This document shows, in pieces, positions 46,001 through 56,298 of a DNA stretch of 64,000 nucleotides. Positions within the stretch are counted from its first letter, which is position 1. Every line of letters begins with the position of its first letter. Location of the stretch: contig NC_135169.1 of the NCBI RefSeq assembly GCF_041146795.1, positions 13,620,352 to 13,684,351 of the forward strand, given 5' to 3'. Below the pieces are notes generated by a model. The model made no database searches, was not told where the DNA came from, and saw only the letters and a list, made by a program, of their open reading frames with translations. Both the position numbers and the translations under genes were made by a program. The DNA is from Maylandia zebra (Eukaryota > Chordata > Actinopteri > Cichliformes > Cichlidae).

Positions 46001-48064
46001 CACATATTGTTGGCCATATCACAAACCTCTACAGTTTGTTGTTCCTTAAAGTGGTGTTTGTTCTAACCTTGACGGCATTTTATAATCTGGGTCCTTTAGA
46101 TCTTCTCGTTTTTGTCGGGAACTTGTTGGTTGCATCAACTCCTGCTCCTCTTCATCGTCATCAATGTCGTCGTACCAAAGCAGGCCCAGGCTCTCAGTGT
46201 CCTCCACACCTGGATACATCAGAAGTCACTTTTTGTTATGGTTTTTAATTTGAATCATATGATGATAAACACACGATACATGTGGTTTAGTCAGTTTGCT
46301 TTAGTAATAATTTGATTAATTGAACTCGCCTGGCGCACATTATATAAGCACTGCACTCACTTTCATGCCCTCTTTTCACTCCACATGGGGCGGCAGCTTA
46401 GGTGAGTTTGATTTGTAGTTCTCAGTTTAAATCTTTATTTAAGTTAATGACTTAAAGTCATTAACTTAAATGACTTGTTTTCTCTTTCAGAGTTTAGCAG
46501 TCCATGCGTGTCTTCCTTTAAGTTACTACTGATTACAGTGAAGTAAACCAAGATATACGGCAACTAATTGATAGCAGTTTTCTTTGCATTCTGACCAGAT
46601 GAGGCCATGGTGATAAAAAATAAAAACTTTGAACCTCCTTATTAACACACAGTAGGAGGCAAATTGGTTCTAAACAGTCAGGCTGACTTTTGACTGACTG
46701 CTGGTGACAAATTGGTGATGTTTGCAAATAACTGGAGGCCAATTTACAAACATGGACAGACTGCCAACATGTTGCAATCAATCTTAATCAGTCTGTGCCA
46801 ATAAGCGCAACTCATCTGGTTGCCAACTGGTTGTATTCTGGATATATACCTATATATGGGGTTACCCATGTTATAGGGTGCCTGTGTCATTTTGCAATAT
46901 TCTTTATAAAAGCCTTGAACCCCCCCCCCCAAAAAGAAAAACAATTAATGGTAAGACTGTTCAGACGTACCTGTCTGTTGCTTGGGCTGTTGCTCCTCTC
47001 TGTCCTCAGGCACGACTTCCACCTCATGCCTCTCCACATCAGGCTGTAGGACTTTGTGTTTTTTGGTCAAAAAGAACATTTGATCAATATATCAGCTTTG
47101 TGTGACTGTGGTGTTTGACTGCAGCTCCAAAGACGCTCCTTCCTGTTGATCATTGTTTTTATTATGTAAACCACTAAGAAAAAATTAACTCTAGATTCCA
47201 AAAAGACAAAAAAAAAAAAACCCAAAACAAAACAAAGAATGACAATCTGGGATAAGAATTAGACCAGACTCTTATGCTCTCAAGGATAACTACATTACGC
47301 CCAATGGCATATCTTGTGAGAAGAAGGGCATGGTTATGGGTTATATGGCCTGTTGCTACATGCTTTTAAGAGTCTGTACAACAGCCATGAGAGCGTGGAT
47401 AATAAAAAGCAGTAAGTCAGATTGCACGCTCAAGAAGAGTTTAGTTGGGTGGTCTCAGATGTTTTCTGTTGGCGACCTCCATCTCACTGGAACAGCCTGA
47501 AGCAGCAGAAATTCTAATTAGTCCCTCAAAGTCTGAGGTCATGGCACTAAAAAATGTATGGAATAACCACTCCAGGCTGAAGGTTCTACCTCAAGTAGAG
47601 GCTTTATACACCTCAAGGTCTAGTTCAGGGGGAAAAATAAAAATAAAAAATTGAATCATCTGCTCTTCTCTACACTTAAGCTGAGAGAGCTTCATGCCGA
47701 ATTGCAAATAACGCTAATATTATTTTCCCTGCATTCACATTTTATTGTAATTACACATCTGTATGTTTAACAGCTTGTAAACGTAAAATCAGCGATTTTT
47801 AAACGAAGTTCAGCAAATTCTAAATTTACAAATCAGCTTTTTGTGGCTGCGAGCAGCTTTATTTGTCCACTCACCTCTTCTCTCCAGAGAGACGTTAGGC
47901 TGCAGGAGCTCCAGCAGTCTCCTCTGACGGCCGATCTCTCGCCTGAAGCCCGCAGCCTCCTCCTCATAGTCGGCTACAGTCCTCTCCACCACCGCTAAGA
48001 TCTCGCGGGCGGCTGTGCTCATTTTCTCGGTGACGATTCCTCTCAGTATGTCGCTCTTAGACAT
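43039..48064 (-). CDS. C2H2 zinc-finger protein, 12 fingers, with one PB1-like module
   Basis: Exons, 5' to 3': 48064-47875, 47043-46971, 46209-46068, 45926-45811, 45549-45323, 45104-44998, 44308-43039. The first exon (MSKSDILRGIVTEKMSTAA, then a charged helix to LLELLQP) is the N-terminus usual in a large teleost zinc-finger family. Exon 3 is acidic (IDDDEEEQE). Exon 4 has KKPGRPRIS, an AT-hook-like motif, and the start of a module that exon 5 completes. The last exon encodes twelve C2H2 fingers with TGERP-type linkers. A nuclear DNA-binding role is likely; targets are unknown. Phases agree from exon 2 on, but joining exon 1 to exon 2 is off by one base, so a small exon may be missing or the join is damaged. 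In-frame ATGs also lie at 48115 and 48127. A SINE lies in the last intron. Confidence 0.82.
44308..44998. other. Last intron of the 12-finger gene (SINE-bearing)
   Basis: This runs from the donor just below 44998 to the acceptor at 44309-44310 on the minus strand. It contains the SINE described separately. An alternative acceptor 3 nt further in (exon starting 44305) would remove one codon. Confidence 0.6.
44592..44918 (+). repeat. tRNA-derived SINE, full-length
   Basis: The 5' part has tRNA-like promoter boxes: an A box around TGGCTCAAGAGTTGG and a B box GGTTCGAGCCC at 44649-44659. The body has GTCCTTGGGCAAGACACTTC, and the tail reads AAAGCGCTTTGGGGTCC and AAAGCGCTATATAAATAC. It lies antisense within the last intron of the zinc-finger gene. 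A second copy of the same family runs off the right edge of the window. Confidence 0.85.
45323..45926 (-). other. PB1-like module of the 12-finger gene (two exons)
   Basis: The 116-nt exon (45926-45811) gives KKPGRPRIS then HIDLRVRILEDS, the proposed first strand. The 227-nt exon (45549-45323) gives LKCPLGLQEAEFLDLLKS then TFPQLADDEPFDL, RRLQPLKV, TPEEI and ALYIRLK. The order strand, strand, helix, strand, short helix, final strand resembles PB1/ubiquitin-like folds (inference from pattern). Three close relatives lie in the second zinc-finger gene. Confidence 0.7.
46437..46471. repeat. Perfect 17-bp palindrome with 1-nt centre
   Basis: ATTTAAGTTAATGACTT is followed by A and then its exact complement. 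It lies in the intron between exons 2 and 3 of the 12-finger gene. Confidence 0.9.
47480..47645 (+). pseudogene. Rex3/RTE reverse transcriptase scrap
   Basis: Reads SPSKSEVMALKN, then a short gap and VLPQVEALYTS. This is the segment following the catalytic box in Rex3/RTE elements, with the usual FKYLGVLFTS shortened by deletions. It lies in the first intron of the 12-finger gene, on the opposite strand. Confidence 0.6.
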
Positions 48065-48179
48065 GTTACCGACGCTGTCGACCGGCTCGGGGCCGCCGCT
48101 GCTGCCGCTCTTCATCCAGTAAAACATGTTTGTTTGTTTTCTCAGCTGTGTTTTGACGAAGAACACATCCACACACTAC

Positions 48180-51100
48180 AGCGCAGGGTGCGTTTCCGGC
48201 GGATTCTGGTGCAGCTACAAATTGTGTCCGGAAAAGAAAATCAGGCGTTATTTAGTTCCCCTGCTGGTGTGACTTTTACTAGCTAACCCCAGTAAGACTG
48301 ATGTCTGCTGTACATTTAAGATGCTGGTGAAAATCATGGCATTATAGTAAAGTGAAAAGCATTTTTAATGTAGCACCTTTAAGGATAAACATCATAACAA
48401 AAATGGTTAAATGTTAGAACAAAAAGTTACCCAAAAGCAAGCTTAAAAAGATTATATTTTTAGCTGCTTTTAAAACAAATCACCAAATTCATAGATCTCA
48501 AGCTTCAAAAGCTCTATCTCCTCTTTTAGCCCTCAGCATTGGATGATGCACAGTCTGCATTGACCTCGGGGACCTTTACATTAGGGGCTTCTGTCCAATA
48601 GCACAGCACCGACAGAAGCACAGCATGTTACAGATACAGTAAAGGGGAATGAGAGTAAGGATATAGGCATAAATATACCACATATACACATATATAAACA
48701 CAGAATATATAATATGGATAAATAGGAATACCAGTGGATTGCACATTTGAGTGATTTTACACAGTGATTATTGCTCAGTCGAATATAAGAAAATACAGTT
48801 TTATACCTATTAAACTTATATTTTTGTCATTTTACATAGAAATTGAAGAAAATATGTGTTTTTGTGACAGGGTGATAGTAACAAAGTGACTAAAGATATA
48901 ATTTAAAATTGGTGCTTTGTGACGTTGTCTACACATCATTAGAAAAATTACAAGAAAGTCTGGCTGCTCGAAAACAAAATGACAGGTGACATTCAAGTAT
49001 GACAAAAATGGTCATTTCTGTTATTTGGTTACTTTAACTTATTGCCCTTTTATTAAAATGGTTACATTCAGGTATTTAGCTTAAAATCATAAGGAAAAAA
49101 CTATAAAGAAAAAAAAAATCAAATCTACTAATAAAGTGTTGTCTGTTAATATTCTGACTTTAATTCACTAAAGCCTCTAGATTAATTCATATTGTTATAC
49201 ATATATACATTACTAAATATAAAAAATAATTAAAACAAACATTAAAATTTCAGTTTAGTACTATTAACAATCAATGGTTTAGACTAAATTGGCTATATTA
49301 AAAGTAATCTAACAAATAAACAAATTAACATATTTGTCATTATTTTTATGTTCTCCATTAAACAGTTAAAATTTCAATAATTCAATAAAATGAAAAGTTA
49401 ACACTATATCACATAAGCTAATATATAACACAAAAATACTCTTAACATAGGTATTTTCTAATTATTTTATAAATTGCATTTTATATTTAAATTTTAAAAT
49501 ATTAATAACTTTATTTAAACTAAATTTCACATTTTAAGGTATTTTAAAAGTATACTTTTGAACAAAAAGGTGTTTAATGTAAATGATTTTTCAAAATGTT
49601 AAGAAATGGGTATAGTGTAAGTTGTACTTTTAAATTCACATTGACATATAAATCTAGGATTTAATACAAGAAACTTCTATTTAATTAGAAATTATAGAGA
49701 GGAATTAAGAGTAAACAGGGAGGTTATTTTATTACATGAAATCTCTGAAAACTGTCTAACAGATTTTTCTTTCTGGACTTCTTCAGCTAAAATTGATAGA
49801 CTCAGTGAAGAAAGGACAGTAAAGTAGGGGAAAGCATGCGGCAAGGGGCTGCGGGTCAGACTCAAACCCGGGCGGGCCGCTCTCAGCTGTATGGCATGTG
49901 GTCACCCGCTCAACGCACTGATCTAAATTTGGCTTCTTATGAAGTTACTTTTCACCCTAACCCCCTAACACAATCTTTTGATAGATTCTGCACAGGTGGG
50001 ATTACTGCAGTAAACTCAAACACTGTCACAATATTGATCCAACTAGAATATTTTCCAATAAAATGTTTAATAGAAGAAAAAACAATTGTGCACACAGGGT
50101 AAAATAATGAAGTGGAAAAATAACAACTTTAATCCAAATTTCAACAACAAACCAACAAGACATTACACATTAAACAAAAGTCAAGACAATCCAAACAGGA
50201 CGACATTCACAATGACTAACCCCGAAGAGTTTTAAAATGACTGTGTGCTGATAAAAGTCCCACAGATTGCGGGGGCGGTGCAAGGGTGTTCACAGACTCT
50301 GGAAACAATTTGACGTTCCCTGTAGAATATCTGTAGCGAGTATGTCAAACACACCGCCTGTGGACCAGAACCGGCCTTCTGAAGTGTCCGATCCGGCCCA
50401 CCGGATGGCTTTGCAGTTAGTAAAAATGTCAAACAACTTTTCACGGCATGTTGCAGCAGCAAGCAGCTTTTGAGTTCTTAAGTGTGAATCACACCGTGAG
50501 AGTCTGAACTGTCAATCTAATGTGGAGTCAGAGGAATCATCAGTTATATGCCTCCTTACTGTCAAATAATCTGCCATACTTACAAAGTAGTGTTCTCGAC
50601 CCCCACCTATTCACAGTTCAGTATTATCAGGTTATCTTCATTAGGATGACAGTTTAAGTTATATTTGGTGTTTGAACTATTAAAACAGGCAGTTATAGTT
50701 GTTTTTAGAGGGATCTCAGGTATTTGTGGATTTAAACTATTCACATGTGGTTATTGGGGGTCAACTGCAGTTGATGAACCTTTAAATAACACAAATGAAA
50801 CAATGTTGTCTTTTCATTATTGAATTTTTTTTTCACTTCTTTCTTTGCATTTGGGCACTTTGTTCTTGTTCATTGTTAGTACAGCGAACTTTGTGATACA
50901 GGCCTCTGAATTAATTAAGAACAACTATAACTAAGACCTCAGTCACACAGGCATACAGACTGGTTGCCAACCAACATATGTAATCCCAAGTCAATTGTTG
51001 AGTGGTTCGTGGAGGACGCTGGGAGTTGTCTGCCTAAAACTCATTGGAAAGACTGCACAGTGATGCACCAAAAACCTGCTCGTGATTGCTTTGGTCACTA

Positions 51101-51960
51101 GCAGATTTCTGCGGTTTCCCTCAGGTTGCATGGAAGATACAGACGGGTCTGCAAACACTTGCTAACTAAGTCCCAAGCTGTACTGAGACAGAGACCATTC
51201 ATCTTCAAAATAAAAGTTGCACCTTACAAGAGCAGTTAGCTTTTTCTTTAGAGGCAAACTTTTCAGTTTTAAAACAACTCTGCAAGTAGTTTACAACCGT
51301 TGTCTCCCATATTAATTGTTGAGACTGTGGCAACCTGAGTGTCACCAAAAGAAATCTCACAAGGAGGTTTTCGGTGCAGCGCTCTCTTTACAAACAATTT
51401 CACCCATCAACAGCCAGAAACCTCCAGCAAACAGTCGGGTTGCACTACTTACCGCTGATTGCCAAAGAGGTGCAGGCCGATCTGTAGGCCTGCTTTACCG
51501 AGGTCCAACATAGGAAACAACCCACCAAAACAACATTTACTGTAAAATGATCAAATATAAAACTAACCTTCATACAACCGGCGTCAATTAGAGCTGGTCA
51601 AAACTTATCAAACATCTCCTGTAAACATAAAAATAGTTTTTGTTCTTGAGACTAATACGTAAACAGCAAAGAACTCATCCAGCAAAATTACTTTTGCCCC
51701 CATAAACAAATTACTCTGAAATACTAAAGATAAATAAAGGTTCAGATCTGAAACGGGTAACAACAAACTCACATTTTCTTATAAAAATAAGATGAAATAA
51801 CATAAACAGGACTTTTAACTTTAAGGGACCTCTAATGAACGGAATCACATTTACTTTGTTAAACTTCCCATAGAAAAGTCTTCTGATGGCATCTGGTGAT
51901 CATCTGTATTTCTCTTATTGTCAACAACTCTCCCAAATATGAACTAAATGTTTATTTTCA
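48180..51960. other. Intergenic, AT-rich, with scattered repeats
   Basis: This is the upstream flank of the 12-finger gene and probably holds its promoter near 48180-48300. The stretch 48900-49800 is very AT-rich. Repeat family Y copy 3 lies at 50940-51260. Around 49838-49930 and 50335-50420 are short words seen in SINE-like or hAT-like repeats, too eroded to name. No gene seen. Confidence 0.45.
50938..51260 (+). repeat. Dispersed repeat family Y, copy 3
   Basis: Contains TGCACCAAAAACCTG, GTGATTGCTTTGGTCACTAG, GTCTGCAAACACTTGC and AAAGTTGCACCTTA, each shared with at least one other copy. It is the most complete of the copies. Confidence 0.55.
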
Positions 51961-52441
51961 ATGAAAACTATGGGCTCAAATTGTGCTCATACATATTTTG
52001 CATAGTTGTGAACTGAGTTTTGTAACCTTGTAAACCAAAATATCTGAACATTTTAGGTTGGTGCATCTATAAAATTTCACCGAACTCTGACACGCACAGA
52101 ATGTTTTCCTTCGTGGTGATGAAGGACAACGCTGGGCTGGCACGTGAAAGGACCATCACCCTTCCAGGACCTGAGGCTCCGTAAGGTACCCCTCCGACAA
52201 CCACATCCATCTGTTCTCTGATTGGATTGTTAAATTTGTGATTGACATGACATTGACCAATTAGCTGAAAGGAAGAACAATTGGGTGAAAATTCATATTT
52301 GTAAGTTGAAACTTACACACAGCAAGGCAACTTGAGCACAAGGTTTTACACTTTGTTTGTTGCTGTGTATCTGTAACTAGACCTTAATAATAAGTGTAAC
52401 TTGTGTAATTTTTTTTATATACAAACACACATTCTAATCTA

Positions 52442-53687
52442 CAGGGTGGTCCATTTATATGGATACACCGTAATAACATGGGAATGGTTGGTGATATTAA
52501 AGTCCTGTTTGTGGCACATTAGTATATGTGAGGGGGCAAACTCCTCAAGATGGGTGGTGACCATGGTGGCCATTTAGAAAGAAAACTGTCACTAATAAAG
52601 AAACATCAGTGGCTGTCCTAGCTTCATTCAGCAAGAGCCCACATGTCACTGGAGAGTGGGATTAGTCGAACATCCCTTCAGCGGATATTAGCTACTCACA
52701 AATGGCACCCTTACAAACTCCAGCTACTGCAGCACAGAATTTGCAGAATGGGCAAAACAAAAATTGGAACAGGACCCTCAGTTCACGCAGACGATTTTGT
52801 TCAGTGATGAGGCAAACTTTTATGTGAATGGTGAAGTTAACAAACAAAACCACCGCTATTGGTCTGACACTAATCCACATTGGATGGATCCCTCCAAGAC
52901 TGTTGGAACAACAAAAGTGATGGTTTGGTGTGGTATATGGGGTACAACGATAGTGGGTCCATTCTTCATCAATGGAAACCTCAAGGCCACTGGATATTTG
53001 AAATTGCTACATGATGATGTGTTTCCCTCTTTATGCACTGAAGCTGGCACGTTCCTTGAGTTTTTCCAGCAAGATGGTGCACCGCCACATTATGGGTGCC
53101 AGGTCTGAGCATTCCTAGATGGACAGTTTCCTGGAAAGTGGATTGGTCGTCGTGGGCCAGTTGAATGGCCCCCAAGGTCTCCCGATCTGACCCACTTAGA
53201 CTTTTATCTTTGGGGTCATCTGAAGGCAATTGTCTATGGTGTGAAGATACGAGATGTGCAGCACCTGAAACTACGGATACTGGATGCCTGTGCTGGCATT
53301 TCTCCTGCTGTGTTGCTATCAGTGTGTGAAGAGTGGGAGAAGAGGGTTGCATTGACAATCCAACACAATGGGCAGCACATTGAACACATTTTATAAGTGG
53401 TCAGAAACTTGTAAATAACTCATGAAAGAATAAAGTTACGTTGAAACCAAGCACACCATTGTTTTTCTTGTGACATTACCGATAAGTTTGATGTGTCACA
53501 TGACCCTCTTCCTATTGAAAAAACAAAAGTTGCATCCAAGATGGTCGACTTCTAAATGGCCACCATGGTCACCACCCATCTTGAGGAGTTTGCCCCCTCA
53601 CATATACTAATGTGCCACAAACAGGACTTTAATATCACCAACCATTCCCATGTTATTACGGTGTATCCATATAAATGTCCCACCCTG
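52442..53687 (+). mobile_element. Mariner-like (DD41D-type) transposon with long inverted ends
   Basis: Ends are CAGGGTGGTCCATTTATATG and the complement of CATATAAATGTCCCACCCTG, and the inverted repeat continues for roughly 135 bp. TA flanks are at 52440-52441 and 53688-53689. At 1246 bp with a damaged transposase, it is non-autonomous. Confidence 0.9.
52570..53395 (+). pseudogene. Mariner-like transposase, disrupted
   Basis: Catalytic motifs in order are LFSDEANFY, FQQDGAPPH and PPRSPDLTHLDF. Between the Asp of QQD and the Asp of THLD there are 41 residues, matching the DD41D lineages (Visitor/rosa-like) of the IS630-Tc1-mariner group. A TGA at 53106-53108 interrupts the frame where an Arg codon is expected. 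The N-terminal DNA-binding part is degraded. The C-terminus runs through AGISPAVLLSVCEEWEKRV to a stop near 53395. Confidence 0.85.
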
Positions 53688-53809
53688 TATAGATGCACAA
53701 CCATAACACTTTCAGAAATTTTGGTTTACAAGGTTACAAAACTCAGTTCACAACTACGCATTTGATTTACAAGCACAAAATATTTTTGAAAACAACTTGA
53801 GCCCATAGA

Positions 53810-56290
53810 AAATGAGCAATGGTATAAGGAAATTAAACTTTTGGATTTGGAAAGTATTCAATGCAGCAATGTTTTCTTTACTGGTATCAACAACATGTGA
53901 CATTTAAAAAAAATGTAATTTTTAATTTTTTTTAACAAAGCACTCAGAAAGCGCAACTCCTCCCAAAAAGTGAGGACTATATACTATAATGTTTATGTTT
54001 GATGTTTTTATTAAAACACACTGGTGTCAGTCTGCTATGGCGTCATAATGGAAAAAACAAAACAACACAAATCATACAATCATACTTGGTATGGTTTCTT
54101 GAAGAAATTTTTTTAAGAAGACTTTGACCTTGAGCGCTAACCATGAAGGTCAAGGTAAAAGGGTTTGCTAACCTTCAAGACCTAGTATATTGTTGCAAGG
54201 CTTGAAGACTATCTTAAAACAAAAAAAAAACAAAAAAAAAAAAACGTGGGTAACAAAGCGCTTTATTTCTTTTTTTATTAACTGATTTTTTTAGGTTTGG
54301 TGTGACCTTGATCTGATGTTGAGCTGTTATTGGTATCTACCATCACAATATTTGAAAACTGTAGACACTAGACTGGCTGAGATGGCTGTAGCTCAAATGG
54401 TGCAGGTGACCACAAACCATTACCTGGAAGGTTAATGGTTTGATCCCAGTCTTCTCCCATCTGCATGCCAAATATCCTTGGAAATATACTAACCCCACGT
54501 TCATATTCCGATGCATCCATCAGAGTATGAATGTTAGATAGAAAGCACTTCGCATACAGCGTTTGAAAGAAAAAAAAAAGTGCTTGGGTGAATGTACAAG
54601 TTGTGTAAAGCGCTTTGAGTGCTCAGAATAGAAAAGCACTACATAAGAACCAGTCCATTTACCAATTAGACTGCTAAGGAACACTATATGGATAGTGCTT
54701 TTTGTAAAGTATCATTCCCTAAACTTGTAATCTATTGCGATACTATAGTTATCATTAATCCTGGGGTCTACATGTAGTAAAAACAGGACAGCTAGAGTTA
54801 CAACTATGATTTTTTTTCAGGGGGGTTGTTGACAATGAGATAATGTAATCTTTAGGGCACAGAGGTACTTTTTTTAAAAGAATATGTAAATCGAAAAAAA
54901 AAAGTGCAAACAGAGAACAAGATCATCTGAATGTGTATGAAAAATATTTAACATTTCCTGCAGATTAGCATCAATCCATTACTTCCGTCCAAAAGTCACA
55001 GAAACACTAATTTCCCTGTACCATTACGCTTTGTTTGTAGTACTGAGTTAAATCTGCACCATGTTCATTCTCAAGAAATGTAACTAATAACATTTGGTGG
55101 ACTACTGATTAGCATGACTTCCGTAAACGCTAGTTATGCTGACACAATAGTTGGAAATGTACCTTTTTTTCCTCCCATTTTCACAGCTCTGGCAGTTCAT
55201 GTGTAGACTCAGTCAGTTTTGAAGTCTTTTTGTCCTTCCCCAGTTTCAAAGTAACTGCTGGTCAAGATTTAACAGCTCCTGGTTTATCACAATCAACTCA
55301 GTTTCACAAGTGCAGGTAAACGCCAGTGCAGGTTCAGCGCAGTACTGCTAATTAAGCTTCAATGTCCAGGATCTTTCCAAGGACTAAAGGTTCCTCCAGC
55401 TCAAATTATATCCCAAAAAAAGGAAGCTAGGCTTTGTTTACCATAGTAACCTTACATTTTAGTTCTTCTAACCTTTGAGTCGCTAACCATTATTTTGTTT
55501 TCTTTGATATTCCTTTGCCACATTGCTGCTAGCATATAGCAGCATAAACACGCCTTAATATGCTGAATCTTTGTCGAAAACAAAAAACCATAGTGAAGGA
55601 ACTTGAAAAATTTGTGGACACTACATGCAAAAAGTTACTTTTAGAACCTGACCAATACTGGAGTTTTAAGAAGGATACCGGTAACTGATATTCTAATATC
55701 TCAGGTGATATTTTTTATTTTTCCACTTGAAACACGAAACATAACATTTGTTATGTGTACTTACTAATGTACTTATTTCTTTATTTTAAATTTTCATTTA
55801 CTGGCAAATATCTAATACTGGCCAAAAAAGATAATGCCCTACCTGCTTTAAGAGCACTAGTTTTATTGGTAAACACAAAAAATACTCAATATTTACTTTG
55901 TTTGTAAACTGAATAACCTTTGGGTCTCAGAGTTTTGGTCTGAACAAATCAAGGCATTCGAAGGCCTCAGCTGATCCTGAGAAGTTGCCTTTCTGACATT
56001 GTGAAGAACACTGAACGTAACCATTAGTTTAAGTAAGAATAAAAAAAGCAGCCCACTGTTAAAAAGTGAAAGAAAACATGAAATAACTGGATGGTACCCT
56101 CTTACATTGGTGACGTTATCAGGAACCACTGTCATCCCTTGAACTTCAGCCGCTACCGTCTGGGCCGTCTTGAACACTCACCTTCTAACTATCTAGAAAC
56201 CTATAAGCTAACTTTCCCCAGAGATCGGTTGGTATTGAGGGTGAGGCACATCTTTCCCCCTCTGGGTCACTACTGTACACACCCACCACA
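53810..56290. other. Intergenic and 3' flank of the second zinc-finger gene
   Basis: Holds a degenerate SINE (54376-54662) and a candidate polyadenylation signal for the minus-strand gene (TTTATT on plus at 55862-55867, about 430 nt past the stop). Nothing else recognised. Confidence 0.45.
54376..54662 (+). repeat. tRNA-derived SINE, degenerate second type
   Basis: A GATGGCTGTAGCTCAAATGG A-box-like region and GGTTTGATCCC (B box, 54438-54448) are followed by a body. The tail reads TGTAAAGCGCTTTGAGTGCT then AAAAGCACTACATAAG. It is related to, but distinct from, the SINE at 44592. Confidence 0.7.
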
Positions 56291-56298
56291 TTTTAGTT

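Larger units (their letters stand above)
51968..53808. repeat. Outer inverted-repeat element enclosing a mariner-like transposon
   Basis: The left arm at 51968-52070 and the right arm at 53690-53808 are inverted copies (CTATGGGCTCAA at the outer edge, GTTTTGTAACCTTGTAAACC within). Between them are about 370 bp of unique DNA and the mariner-like element. It is a non-coding foldback or MITE-like element of unknown superfamily. Confidence 0.7.

Noticed and set aside
46655-46830. Possible further copy of repeat family Y
   Set aside because: Only short words (TTTGCAAA, GGTTGCCAACTGG) are shared, too little to separate from chance.
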